Assembly: GCA_040388665.1 (NCBI GenBank)
Contig: JAZKBL010000012.1
Span: 62,001-126,000 of the forward strand
Direction: 5' to 3'
Origin: DAHVFY01 sp040388665
GTDB taxonomy: Bacteria; Chlamydiota; Chlamydiia; Chlamydiales; Rhabdochlamydiaceae
DNA length: 64,000 nt
Shown here: positions 1-7,511 of the stretch, piece by piece
How the letters are laid out: each line of letters starts with the position of its first letter
How positions within the stretch are numbered: the stretch's first letter is position 1
The notes under the pieces: model-generated
Told to the model about the DNA's origin: nothing
Seen by the model: only the letters and a program-made list of their open reading frames with translations
Databases searched by the model: none
Position numbers and translations under genes: made by a program

Positions 1-1
1 T

Positions 2-1009
2 GTTTTAGCTCTCATTGACGTTGACACTAAGCAATTAAAAAAAATCTCTTTAGATGGAAATTATTTTGCACAAATTCGCTCTCAAGGAAATGTAGGTGCT
101 TATCTTAAAGGCAGTTGGACTAAGCCAACAGCTCTCTTTAAACTTCATCTTAATGAGATGGAAGAAATCCCTATTTCTCAAGAACATTCATGGGTCATTG
201 ACCCTGATGATTTAAGCGAAGCTAAACCCATCAGTTTTCCAAGTAAAAATGGAAGAACAGCATACGGCTTTTATTACGCGCCAAAAAATAAAAATTTCAC
301 AACAATTCCAGGAGAGCTCCCGCCTCTTATTATTGAAACGCACGGAGGACCAACAGCTCATGTTACAGGGTTATTTTCCCTCTGCAAACAATACTGGACA
401 AATAGAGGATATGCTGTTCTTGATGTCAATTATGGCGGCAGCTCCGGCTATGGTAGAGCTTATCGAGATCTGCTAAATAACAACTGGGGAATCGTAGACG
501 TCGAGGACTGTCAAGCGGGTGCTCAATATCTCGCACGTCAAGGTCTTGCCGATCCTAAAAAAACTGCCATCACAGGAGGGAGCGCCGGAGGCTATACAAC
601 TCTTGCTGCACTTGCCTTTACAGATACCTTTTCTGTTGGAGGTAGCTATTTTGGTGTTTCTGATCCAGCGCGTCTTACCAAAACAACTCATAAATTCGAA
701 GCACATTATTTTGATCTCATTATTGCACCTTATCCAGAAGGAAAAGAGATCTATGACGCTAGATCCCCTCTTCAACATGCCGATAAAATCAATCATCCGG
801 TGATCTTCTTTCAAGGGTTAGATGATAAAATCGTCACCCCGGACCAGTCTGAAATCATGTACTTAGCACTTAAAAAGAGAAACATTCCTACCAAAATATT
901 CAATTACGAGGGAGAACAACACGGATTTCGCAAAATAGAAAATCTAATTAACTCGCTTGAAGAGGAACATGCTTTTTACCAAGAAGTGTTTGATGCAGAC
1001 TCCAAATAA
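2..1009 (+). CDS. S9 prolyl-oligopeptidase family peptidase, C-terminal part
   Basis: The reading frame is open from base 2, so the gene begins upstream of the window and only its C-terminal alpha/beta-hydrolase catalytic domain is seen. The nucleophile elbow GGSAGG, a downstream acid in GLDDK and a histidine in EQHGF form the expected Ser-Asp-His triad. The spacing fits the S9 family (dipeptidyl peptidase or acylaminoacyl-peptidase type), in which a missing N-terminal beta-propeller gates access to short peptides. The end of the gene overlaps the start of the lipoprotein gene that follows, suggesting co-transcription. Family assignment is firm; the exact substrate is not known. Confidence 0.9.
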   Translation, partial: VLALIDVDTKQLKKISLDGNYFAQIRSQGNVGAYLKGSWTKPTALFKLHLNEMEEIPISQEHSWVIDPDDLSEAKPISFPSKNGRTAYGFYYAPKNKNFTTIPGELPPLIIETHGGPTAHVTGLFSLCKQYWTNRGYAVLDVNYGGSSGYGRAYRDLLNNNWGIVDVEDCQAGAQYLARQGLADPKKTAITGGSAGGYTTLAALAFTDTFSVGGSYFGVSDPARLTKTTHKFEAHYFDLIIAPYPEGKEIYDARSPLQHADKINHPVIFFQGLDDKIVTPDQSEIMYLALKKRNIPTKIFNYEGEQHGFRKIENLINSLEEEHAFYQEVFDADSK

Positions 1010-1577
1010 TTTATTTTTTCTTCTGCTTATTTTTTTAGCGGGATGCTCTTACATGCCAGAAAGAATTAGTCTGGCATATGTTCCTCTTCAGCACTCTCTT
1101 AAAATGGATCCCCCATCTGATACCCGCGTGAGTGTTTATGTCGTAGACAATAGGCGCAATGGTAAGACGGTGAGTTATAAAAAGGGCGACCATAATGTAG
1201 AACGCGCTTCCATACAACTTAGCTGCAACTTGTCAGAAGAAATCACAGATGCTGTTACTCTAGAGCTCCACAATCGTGGATTTAATACAGAAAAAGGCTC
1301 TACCCAAATTCACATCGAGATTCAAAAATTCTACAACGAATTTAAAGAAGCCTTTTTGGGAAGTAGGGGTGTTTCAGAACTAATTCTTTCCGTAACTGTA
1401 GCAAAAAGCTCGGACAACATCTACTACTCTAAAATGATCATCGGCATTGGGGAGAACGACAGCGTGTGGATCCACTCAGGAAATAATGCCGCAAGAGCAC
1501 TTAATAGAGCTTNNNNNNNNNNGATCCACAAATTATTCAACGATCCCGCATTTTTGCAGGCCCTCGCCAAAAATTAG
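969..1577 (+). CDS. YajG-like lipoprotein (contains assembly gap)
   Basis: The N-terminus has Lys-Lys, a leucine-rich hydrophobic stretch and the lipobox LAGC, so the product should be a lipid-anchored envelope protein. The body (VYVVDNR, SLSCNLSEEI-like region, then a HNRGF turn) resembles the YajG family of uncharacterised lipoproteins. The ATG at 969 is chosen because GAAGAGGA precedes it; 993 is an alternative that keeps the lipobox. Ten Ns interrupt the gene at 1513-1522, so about three residues near the C-terminus, and the true length, are unknown. It overlaps the 3' end of the S9 peptidase gene. Confidence 0.65.
   Translation: MLFTKKCLMQTPNNLFFLLLIFLAGCSYMPERISLAYVPLQHSLKMDPPSDTRVSVYVVDNRRNGKTVSYKKGDHNVERASIQLSCNLSEEITDAVTLELHNRGFNTEKGSTQIHIEIQKFYNEFKEAFLGSRGVSELILSVTVAKSSDNIYYSKMIIGIGENDSVWIHSGNNAARALNRAXXXXIHKLFNDPAFLQALAKN
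1513..1522. other. assembly gap (10 N)
   Basis: A run of exactly ten Ns inside the YajG-like lipoprotein gene. Ten is a common placeholder length, so the real distance is unknown. A GATCCAC string occurs both about 40 bases before and directly after the gap, which could mean the contig ends overlap. Confidence 0.95.
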
Positions 1578-2587
1578 CGACTGGTGTGAAAAGAAGGAAG
1601 AAAAGAAATTCTACTCATAAATCCTTCTGCCTTTTCCTTGTCAATTTTACAGATTTCCTGAGCTATTTCTTCCAAATCCAAAGTCAAAGTAGCGTTATCT
1701 GGATTGAAAAGAAAGTATGCATCGCCTGCTTTAACCATCGATATTGCATGGCCAACCACTTTTTCAGGAGTTAACAAAACTGTATAAACCCCATTAGGCA
1801 ATCGCTTAACGAAACTTTTTAACGGTTCTATTTTTTTGTCTATAGCACACTGTGGATAAGAAATCTCTCTTTTAAGATCAAGACCGACACTTCCTGCCAA
1901 AGTACGCTGCCTTGCGCGCACATCCCGAGTCTGGTACCGAAGCTGTTTTTCTAAAGATAATTTTCTTCTACGCTTGATATGTAGAGCTCTTCCAAAAGTT
2001 TGAATCAGTTCCGCTTTTTTAGTGGCTCCTTTTTCATACCTATAACTTGCATACTTTATCGCATCAAGAACATTTAGTCCCTTTCCAATCCCCTTTAGAT
2101 ATTTTGCATTAAATTCAAAGCTCATACCGATGCAGCAACCATCACGCATCATATCAAGTCGAGAAAGGTATTTTTCTTTAACAGAAAGACGCCCATTGCC
2201 AATTTTCAACCATCTGCTCACTGTTTTTTTACCATACACCTGCTCTAAAGCTTTTCTCTCAGAAATCCCTTGAGGAAGACGCTCTTTGACTCGTCTTGGT
2301 GTATTCCTAGAAAAATTAACCACTCTATCAAAATACTCAACGTATGTTGTTAACTGATCAAACCCTTTATTAAAATAATAATTAGACAAAGACTGATACT
2401 TGTAAGCCGTTCTTGAACAGCAAGAAATCCAAGAGCACACAGAAACAATTTGACAAAATAAAGCCGTGATCTCATCCGCAATAAAATCAGCTGTAACTCT
2501 CAGACCCTTAAGACTTTTATCCCCAAAAGCCCTATAAGAAGCATATTGAAACGAAGGAGATAAGGATAAACAAGCAATACCTGACAT
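1574..2587 (-). CDS. putative C58-like (YopT/AvrPphB-type) cysteine protease, effector candidate
   Basis: A 337-residue protein with no clear signal peptide, although residues 40-56 are hydrophobic and Cys-rich. The C-terminal half has the ordered signature of papain-fold C58-like proteases: a cysteine in DGCCIGMSFEF near residue 150, a histidine in GHAISMV near 282, and an aspartate in FLFNPD shortly after. In that family these three residues cleave host proteins after translocation into the host. A basic, helical segment (about residues 190-230) lies between Cys and His. The upstream region is AT-rich with TTAATTAA motifs, as for other effector-like genes here. The triad is seen; the effector role is inferred. 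Confidence 0.5.
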   Translation of the reverse strand: MSGIACLSLSPSFQYASYRAFGDKSLKGLRVTADFIADEITALFCQIVSVCSWISCCSRTAYKYQSLSNYYFNKGFDQLTTYVEYFDRVVNFSRNTPRRVKERLPQGISERKALEQVYGKKTVSRWLKIGNGRLSVKEKYLSRLDMMRDGCCIGMSFEFNAKYLKGIGKGLNVLDAIKYASYRYEKGATKKAELIQTFGRALHIKRRRKLSLEKQLRYQTRDVRARQRTLAGSVGLDLKREISYPQCAIDKKIEPLKSFVKRLPNGVYTVLLTPEKVVGHAISMVKAGDAYFLFNPDNATLTLDLEEIAQEICKIDKEKAEGFMSRISFLPSFHTSR

Positions 2588-2683
2588 AACCTTTCAGAAT
2601 TAGTTAATTAAATTACAATAATTGTATCTAAATTGAAAAATAATCACAATACATAAACTTTTTTAATTAATTTATTAACTTTT

Positions 2684-3682
2684 TTAATTAAAAAGACTCC
2701 ATTTTGCAGCTTCTTTGGCATAATAGGTAATAATAAAGTCGGCGCCCGCTCTACGGATACCTCTTAGAATCTCGATAACAGCCTTTTTCTCATCTACCCA
2801 CCCCTTTTCTGCAGCAGCCTTTATCATAGCAAATTCTCCACTTGTGTGATAAGCACCAAGAGGTATATGCGGATACTTTTGTTTGACACGATAGATCACA
2901 TCAAGATAAGCATGAGCAGGCTTGATCATGAGCATATCAACGCCTTCGTCGATATCCATTTGAACTTCTCTTAATGCTTCAAGGGCATTTGCCGAATCCA
3001 TTTGATGAGAGCTTCTATCCCCAAAAAGAGGCGCGCCCTCTGCAGCATCGCGAAAAGGTCCATAAAAGCACGTATTGTACTTTACAGAATGACTTAAAAT
3101 CGGCACATGTTCAAATCCATGAGCATCTAACCCAAAACGGATTGCTTTAACAGCACCATCCATCATCCCACTTGGCGCCACCACATGCGCACCCGCTTGC
3201 GCATGGCTTACAGCCTGTTTGACAAGCAGCTCAAGCGTCCTGTCGTTATCTACGTCAAGCCTTCCTAATTTCTCTGTAATAAATCCGCAATGGCCATGAT
3301 CTGTATATTCACAAAAACACACATCAGACATAATCAAAAGATCTGCAGAAACCTCTTTAATCTTTCTAATAGCTCTTTGAATAACCCCAAACTCATCATA
3401 AGAATTGCTGCCCATTGCATCTTTATGCGGCGGTATCCCAAAAAGCATCACTGAAGTAATTCCAAGAGAAGAAATCTCTTCAATTTCTTCGCAAATTTTC
3501 GATAAAGGAATATGAAACCAACCAGGCATTGAAGCGATAGCTACTTTGTCTCCCTCATCTCCTTTGATAAATAATGGCAAAACCAAATCGCTAAGATTTA
3601 CTTCAGTTTCACGAATCAACTCTCTTAATACAGGATGCTGTCTGAGTCGTCTTAAGCGAACGGTCGGAAGTATGGTCGTCAT
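2684..3682 (-). CDS. hemB: delta-aminolevulinic acid dehydratase (porphobilinogen synthase)
   Basis: It condenses two 5-aminolevulinate molecules to porphobilinogen, the second committed step of tetrapyrrole synthesis, in the cytosol. The 332-residue length is normal. Both Schiff-base lysines are present (Lys201 in SVKYN, Lys254 in MIKPAHAY). The cysteine triad Cys122, Cys124, Cys132 in VCFCEYTDHGHC marks the zinc-dependent type. Its ATG overlaps the stop of the glycosyltransferase-like gene by four bases, so it is translated from the same transcript as the two upstream genes, an unusual partnership for hemB. Confidence 0.96.
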   Translation of the reverse strand: MTTILPTVRLRRLRQHPVLRELIRETEVNLSDLVLPLFIKGDEGDKVAIASMPGWFHIPLSKICEEIEEISSLGITSVMLFGIPPHKDAMGSNSYDEFGVIQRAIRKIKEVSADLLIMSDVCFCEYTDHGHCGFITEKLGRLDVDNDRTLELLVKQAVSHAQAGAHVVAPSGMMDGAVKAIRFGLDAHGFEHVPILSHSVKYNTCFYGPFRDAAEGAPLFGDRSSHQMDSANALEALREVQMDIDEGVDMLMIKPAHAYLDVIYRVKQKYPHIPLGAYHTSGEFAMIKAAAEKGWVDEKKAVIEILRGIRRAGADFIITYYAKEAAKWSLFN

Positions 3683-4491
3683 GAGCCCTTTTTAAGTTTA
3701 TAATATTTCCCATTGATGTGATGCAAATAACACGTTTCTCCATAAGCACCATAAAGATAGCAGCCATAAGCTTCATGGTTGATCATGATTTTCTTTGGAT
3801 TATGTAAAAACCATTCCATCGGACCGTTCCATGTTATCTTAGGAAGAACAAAATCAGTGTAATAATCAGTCCTCGCAAAGTGATCGTTATCTGACCATCC
3901 AAAGGTGCGCGTTAAAGGAATAAAAGATTCCCCTACAATACACTCATCAACAGGCCCATCCCAATGATTTGGAACATTAGTATATTTATTAAACCGGATC
4001 ATTTTTAAATGAGAATTTCTATCCATTGAACGGACTAAATTAAAAAAATCAAAAGGCTTAGTCAAACAAAAATCATGCTGATGTACAAGCACGTAGGGCG
4101 TATCCACAATATTAATTGCAGCGCGTAAAGAATTCGCAAGATGCTTATGCACTGAATTAACCACAAGTTTTGTATGAGTAAAATTCTGATCATTTTCTAT
4201 TAACTTCTCACAATTTTTAATAAAGAGCTCATAAGCAAGCGCTCGGTATCTTTGAGCCGTTGGAACTCCATCGCACACAATGATTTTCTTGCATTTACGC
4301 AAGGCCGGCACGTGGCGCATCCATGTTTCCTGAGCCTCTTCAATCATCTCAGTGCTTGGATTTGAAGGGACTGCACTTGTCGTTGTGATGATTGTGACTC
4401 TACTAATTAGCTCAAGCTCCTCTTCAGTATATTCAGGATCATTCTCTATAAAACTACAAAAAAGCAATAAAGAGCAAACCCAAGAAAACAT
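3679..4491 (-). CDS. glycosyltransferase-like protein, exported or anchored
   Basis: A nucleotide-sugar transferase-like fold is suggested by the opening strand VTIITTTSAVPSNP, the helix-strand KKIIVCDG, and VDTPYVLVHQHDFCLTKPF, where HQHD could stand in for the DxD metal site. No precise family is recognised. Starting at 4491 gives a signal-like N-terminus (MFSWVCSLLLFCSF). A longer start at 4599 overlaps the upstream stop codon (ATGA) and also has GAGG before it, but its first 36 codons are made almost entirely of a hairpin repeat (4493-4585). I prefer 4491, where AGAGG at the repeat end would be the ribosome site. It lies between an FkbM methyltransferase and hemB. Confidence 0.6.
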   Translation of the reverse strand: MFSWVCSLLLFCSFIENDPEYTEEELELISRVTIITTTSAVPSNPSTEMIEEAQETWMRHVPALRKCKKIIVCDGVPTAQRYRALAYELFIKNCEKLIENDQNFTHTKLVVNSVHKHLANSLRAAINIVDTPYVLVHQHDFCLTKPFDFFNLVRSMDRNSHLKMIRFNKYTNVPNHWDGPVDECIVGESFIPLTRTFGWSDNDHFARTDYYTDFVLPKITWNGPMEWFLHNPKKIMINHEAYGCYLYGAYGETCYLHHINGKYYKLKKGS

Positions 4492-4492
4492 T

Positions 4493-4585
4493 AGACCTCT
4501 TGCGTAATTAGCTTTGTTTAAAAAAAGCGATAAAGATGCCAAAAAAGGCAATTTTATCAAACCAATGTAATTACGCAAGAGGGCT
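4493..4585. repeat. hairpin repeat with AGACCTCTT-type ends
   Basis: An imperfect inverted repeat of about 93 bp. Both arms carry CCTCTTGCGTAATTA, followed by weaker pairing. It sits between the FkbM gene and the glycosyltransferase-like gene and shares the AGACCTCTT terminus with elements at 5380 and 16934. Confidence 0.75.
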
Positions 4586-4595
4586 ATTAATTTTA

Positions 4596-5327
4596 TCATT
4601 TTACAACCTCAGCAAATCCTCGTTTCATGAAAAGTGAATACCCTTGAAATCCGGGTGTTTTCCATTGATGAATTAACTCTATATCATGTTCATCTAAAAA
4701 GCTCACAACATCTTTAAAAAGTCCAATCCCTTGACGAAACTCTTTTTCATGAGTCTCTACAAGCATCATGCTGATATTTTTGATGAGCTTAGGAATCGAT
4801 TTTAAAACATCCAACTCCATGCCGCCAATGTCCAGCCAGAAAAAATCAACAAAATCTACCCCCTGTGCATCCGCCCAATCTTGAAGATTTTTACATTCCA
4901 CGATAATTTTTTGAGCATCACTATAATACCACTTCCATTCATCCGTAGCCGGAAGCAAAGATCCAATACGCGCATTCATCACAGAAGGACCTATGTAAAA
5001 AGGCGCATATCCTGTCTCTTTACTTAAAGCTACAGGAAAAATCTCTACATTAGGATGGTACCGATGTTTCTCTTTAAATTGCTGAAAATGTTTAGGATTA
5101 GGCTCAAAAATATAAAGCTTTCCTCGTGGCCATAAATGTCCCATTTTCTGTGTTGCATCTGCATAATATCCCGCTTGTATCACTGTCGGGTTTTTTGGAA
5201 GAATCTCTGCAACAACGTCTAAAATCCCCCATTCATTTTGAGTCCGCGGACGCACTTGCAGAGCGTCTAATTGAAAAAAAAGACTTAGGACACTTAAGAA
5301 AAAAACTCTCTTAAATATACACTGCAT
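4596..5327 (-). CDS. FkbM-family SAM methyltransferase with signal peptide
   Basis: The core has the FkbM layout: TVIQAGYYADA as a degenerate SAM-binding loop, the acidic strand end LYIFEPNP, then FFWLDIGGMELDVLKS, where the family has the (D)xxGxExxVL signature. These enzymes O-methylate sugars or small molecules. The N-terminus (MQCIFKRVFFLSVLSLFF, cut after LDA) is a clear signal peptide, odd for a SAM-dependent enzyme. Its DNA contains runs of seven and eight T, in frame here. The TGA overlaps a possible ATG of the next gene. The MITE-like element at 5380 lies directly upstream. Confidence 0.85.
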   Translation of the reverse strand: MQCIFKRVFFLSVLSLFFQLDALQVRPRTQNEWGILDVVAEILPKNPTVIQAGYYADATQKMGHLWPRGKLYIFEPNPKHFQQFKEKHRYHPNVEIFPVALSKETGYAPFYIGPSVMNARIGSLLPATDEWKWYYSDAQKIIVECKNLQDWADAQGVDFVDFFWLDIGGMELDVLKSIPKLIKNISMMLVETHEKEFRQGIGLFKDVVSFLDEHDIELIHQWKTPGFQGYSLFMKRGFAEVVK

Positions 5328-5379
5328 AACTTTCTCCCATAAAATGATAAAAAAAATAAATTAATGGATTCGAGATATT

Positions 5380-5543
5380 AGACCTCTTTCTAAATTCCAT
5401 TTATTTATTAAAATTATTTTTTTTGGCGCCTCTAAAATCGATTTTTTTTAGCCATGTATTCATACATTGTCTTCAAAAATCGATTTCAGATCCATCCAAA
5501 AAATTTCAATTTTTCCAAACAAAGCGAATTTCAAAGGAGGTCT
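5380..5543. repeat. 164-bp MITE-like long inverted repeat
   Basis: The two halves pair along nearly their whole length. Left AGACCTCTTTCTAAATTC mirrors right GAATTTCAAAGGAGGTCT. Inside, AAAATCGATTTTT and CATGTATTCATACAT match their counterparts. It fills the space between the divergent FkbM and symporter genes and has no coding potential, so it looks like a non-autonomous transposable element. Confidence 0.8.
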
Positions 5544-5600
5544 ATTCTGAAAAGCAAAAACATGTTTCTAAGATTTGACCTAATCTTTTATGCTTTAAAG

Positions 5601-5624
5601 CATGAGCCTATCCCACTTCTCTAG
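5601..5624 (+). repeat. solo end of the CATGAGCC repeat, overlapping the symporter start
   Basis: CATGAGCCTATCCCACT followed by TCTCTAGAATT matches the left end of the complete element at 62139. No opposite arm is present nearby. The ATG of the symporter gene is the second to fourth base of this repeat, and the repeat encodes its first residues, MSLSHFS. Confidence 0.65.
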
Positions 5625-6810
5625 AATTATCAAAGCCTTAAAGCATCGAGGAATTCAGGTCGTCCTTGTACTTGCCCTTTATCTTTTCCTAGCCCCTAGC
5701 TTATCACAACCAGTTCATCAAGGATTCTATACAATCAGTTTACTGATCAAGGATCTTCTTATTTGGCTGCTTCCTATCACGATTGGGTTCTTTATTGCAG
5801 ATGCTGTCTCTTCTTTTCAAAGCAGAGCGCCTCTTTTTGTGTGCACTCTCATTGTTTTTGAAGCTTTATCAAATTTAAGTAGCGTATGGTATGCTTATGC
5901 TGGGGGACATGTTGTTTCACACCTATTACCCCCCATCCAGCATTTTGATATCCACTCTGATTTTACCGTTTTATGGCGCATTCCTTTGATTAAACCCTTT
6001 TGGTGGTCTCCTGAAAAAGGAGCGCTTCTAGGCCTAGGCCTAGGCTGCATTGGAGCTATAACCCAAAACAAGTTGTTGCATCAAATCATTCAAATAGGAA
6101 AAGAAAAAGCTCAATGGATACTTACTCGTATCTTTTCTAAACTTATTCCTCTATTTGTGTTGGGTTTCATAGCAAGGATGTATCAAACCAACCTTTTGCA
6201 GCAAATGTTCGCTCATTATGGAACTCTTCTTCTTTTTCTCATTGCCTTGTTAGGATTATACCTTTTTTCCCTCTTCTTTGTAGGAAATCACTGTTCTCCG
6301 AAAAAAACTGTTAAAGCAATGAACAACATTCTACCTGCCGGGATGATCGCTTTTTCTTCAGGCTGTAGTCTCTCAACAATGCCCTGGACGATTGCAGGGA
6401 CAGCTAAAAATTTAAAAAATCCAGAACTTGCGCAAGCTGTGATCCCGGCAACAACAAACATCCAACAGATTGGGGATTGTATTGCTAACACCTTTTTATG
6501 TTTTTTGATTTATCAACACTTCTACGGGCATCCACCAGATGCTTTGATGTGGGTAAGCTTTAGTATTGTTTTTGTTATTGCTAGATTTGCAACTGCAGCC
6601 ATGCTTGGAGGCGCGATTTTTATTATGCTTCCTATCTATGAATCCCATCTTTCATTTAACGCAGAAATGATCGCAATCATCCTTGCATTCAATGTGATTC
6701 TAGACCCGATTATTACATCGTGCAACGTGATTGCAAATGGCGCTTTATGTCAAATCTTTGAAAAATTTTGGAATACTCTCTCAGAACGCGTTTATACAAA
6801 AAAGATTTAA
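5602..6810 (+). CDS. sodium:dicarboxylate/amino acid symporter (DAACS family)
   Basis: A 402-residue inner-membrane protein with about ten hydrophobic segments. Family landmarks are the re-entrant loop FSSGCSLSTMPWTI (serine-rich HP1-type loop) and PATTNIQQIGDCIANTF, in the place of the usual ligand-binding NMDG region. It would import glutamate, aspartate or C4-dicarboxylates with Na+ or H+, a common host-nutrient route in intracellular bacteria. The NMDG motif is changed, so the substrate may differ. The start codon lies in a repeat end and no strong Shine-Dalgarno sequence is visible. The 3' end overlaps the convergent sulfotransferase gene by four bases. Confidence 0.88.
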   Translation: MSLSHFSRIIKALKHRGIQVVLVLALYLFLAPSLSQPVHQGFYTISLLIKDLLIWLLPITIGFFIADAVSSFQSRAPLFVCTLIVFEALSNLSSVWYAYAGGHVVSHLLPPIQHFDIHSDFTVLWRIPLIKPFWWSPEKGALLGLGLGCIGAITQNKLLHQIIQIGKEKAQWILTRIFSKLIPLFVLGFIARMYQTNLLQQMFAHYGTLLLFLIALLGLYLFSLFFVGNHCSPKKTVKAMNNILPAGMIAFSSGCSLSTMPWTIAGTAKNLKNPELAQAVIPATTNIQQIGDCIANTFLCFLIYQHFYGHPPDALMWVSFSIVFVIARFATAAMLGGAIFIMLPIYESHLSFNAEMIAIILAFNVILDPIITSCNVIANGALCQIFEKFWNTLSERVYTKKI

Positions 6811-7496
6811 TCAACGATTGAATATCCATACCGATAAGCCATTCCTCGGAGCCGCTTAAATAGCGCCTTAGGAAGAGCTTTTTGTAATTTAGCCCAAGTT
6901 ATTTTATTCGAAGTAGGCGCCCATGTATTAATATTACAAGGCAACATATCAAAAACTGCCGAATCAAAAGGGATCTTTAGCCGCAGCTCAAATTCAGAAA
7001 GAACAAAAGGAAGGTCTTCAATACGATACCGCCATTCTGCTACTTTCTCCGCTTTTAAATTCCAGTAATACCAATATTTAGCACACTGGACAAGTAGCGA
7101 ATCACGACGGGAAATTTCAGGAACGTGCAGCCGAATAAATACCCATTCCCAGCTTTTTAAATTACTTACGTTGATCATCCAAGAAGTGATCACATGTAAG
7201 GGATGTCTTACCTGATGAAATACATGTTCAAATTGAGTGCTTTCTAAAATAGGCTCGGGAGGAAAGTAAATGCCGCCAAGAGCAAACCAAGAAGCGCACC
7301 CATCAGATCCTGTAGAACGCTCATGAATAACGTCCAACCCAGATAACTGAAAGAAACGCGTGATGTATGTGGTGCCGCTGCGGCCACAGCCAACAACAAG
7401 AATTTTTTTTGTACAAGGCTCGGCCGCCGTTTCTTCAACAGAGTGAAGATTAAAGGCGGCCAAGATGATTAAGGCAATGCTAATTTTAAATCCCAT
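6807..7496 (-). CDS. sulfotransferase-like protein with signal peptide
   Basis: A P-loop-like sulfotransferase fold: KKILVVGCGRSGTTYITRFF is the 5'-phosphosulfate binding loop for PAPS and VRHPLHVITSW the 3'-phosphate loop. Such enzymes move sulfate from PAPS to sugars, lipids or proteins. At 229 residues it is on the short side. The N-terminus (MGFKISIALIILAAFNLHS) looks like a signal peptide, so it may act outside the cytosol, where a PAPS source is not obvious. It is convergent with the symporter gene and follows the helicase gene on the same strand by 15 bases. Confidence 0.75.
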   Translation of the reverse strand: MGFKISIALIILAAFNLHSVEETAAEPCTKKILVVGCGRSGTTYITRFFQLSGLDVIHERSTGSDGCASWFALGGIYFPPEPILESTQFEHVFHQVRHPLHVITSWMINVSNLKSWEWVFIRLHVPEISRRDSLLVQCAKYWYYWNLKAEKVAEWRYRIEDLPFVLSEFELRLKIPFDSAVFDMLPCNINTWAPTSNKITWAKLQKALPKALFKRLRGMAYRYGYSIVD

Positions 7497-7511
7497 AGAC
7501 TTCCTATGGAA

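Noticed and set aside
473..814. Long minus-strand frame inside the S9 peptidase
   Set aside because: It is the complement of a well-supported catalytic domain with no protein-like pattern of its own.
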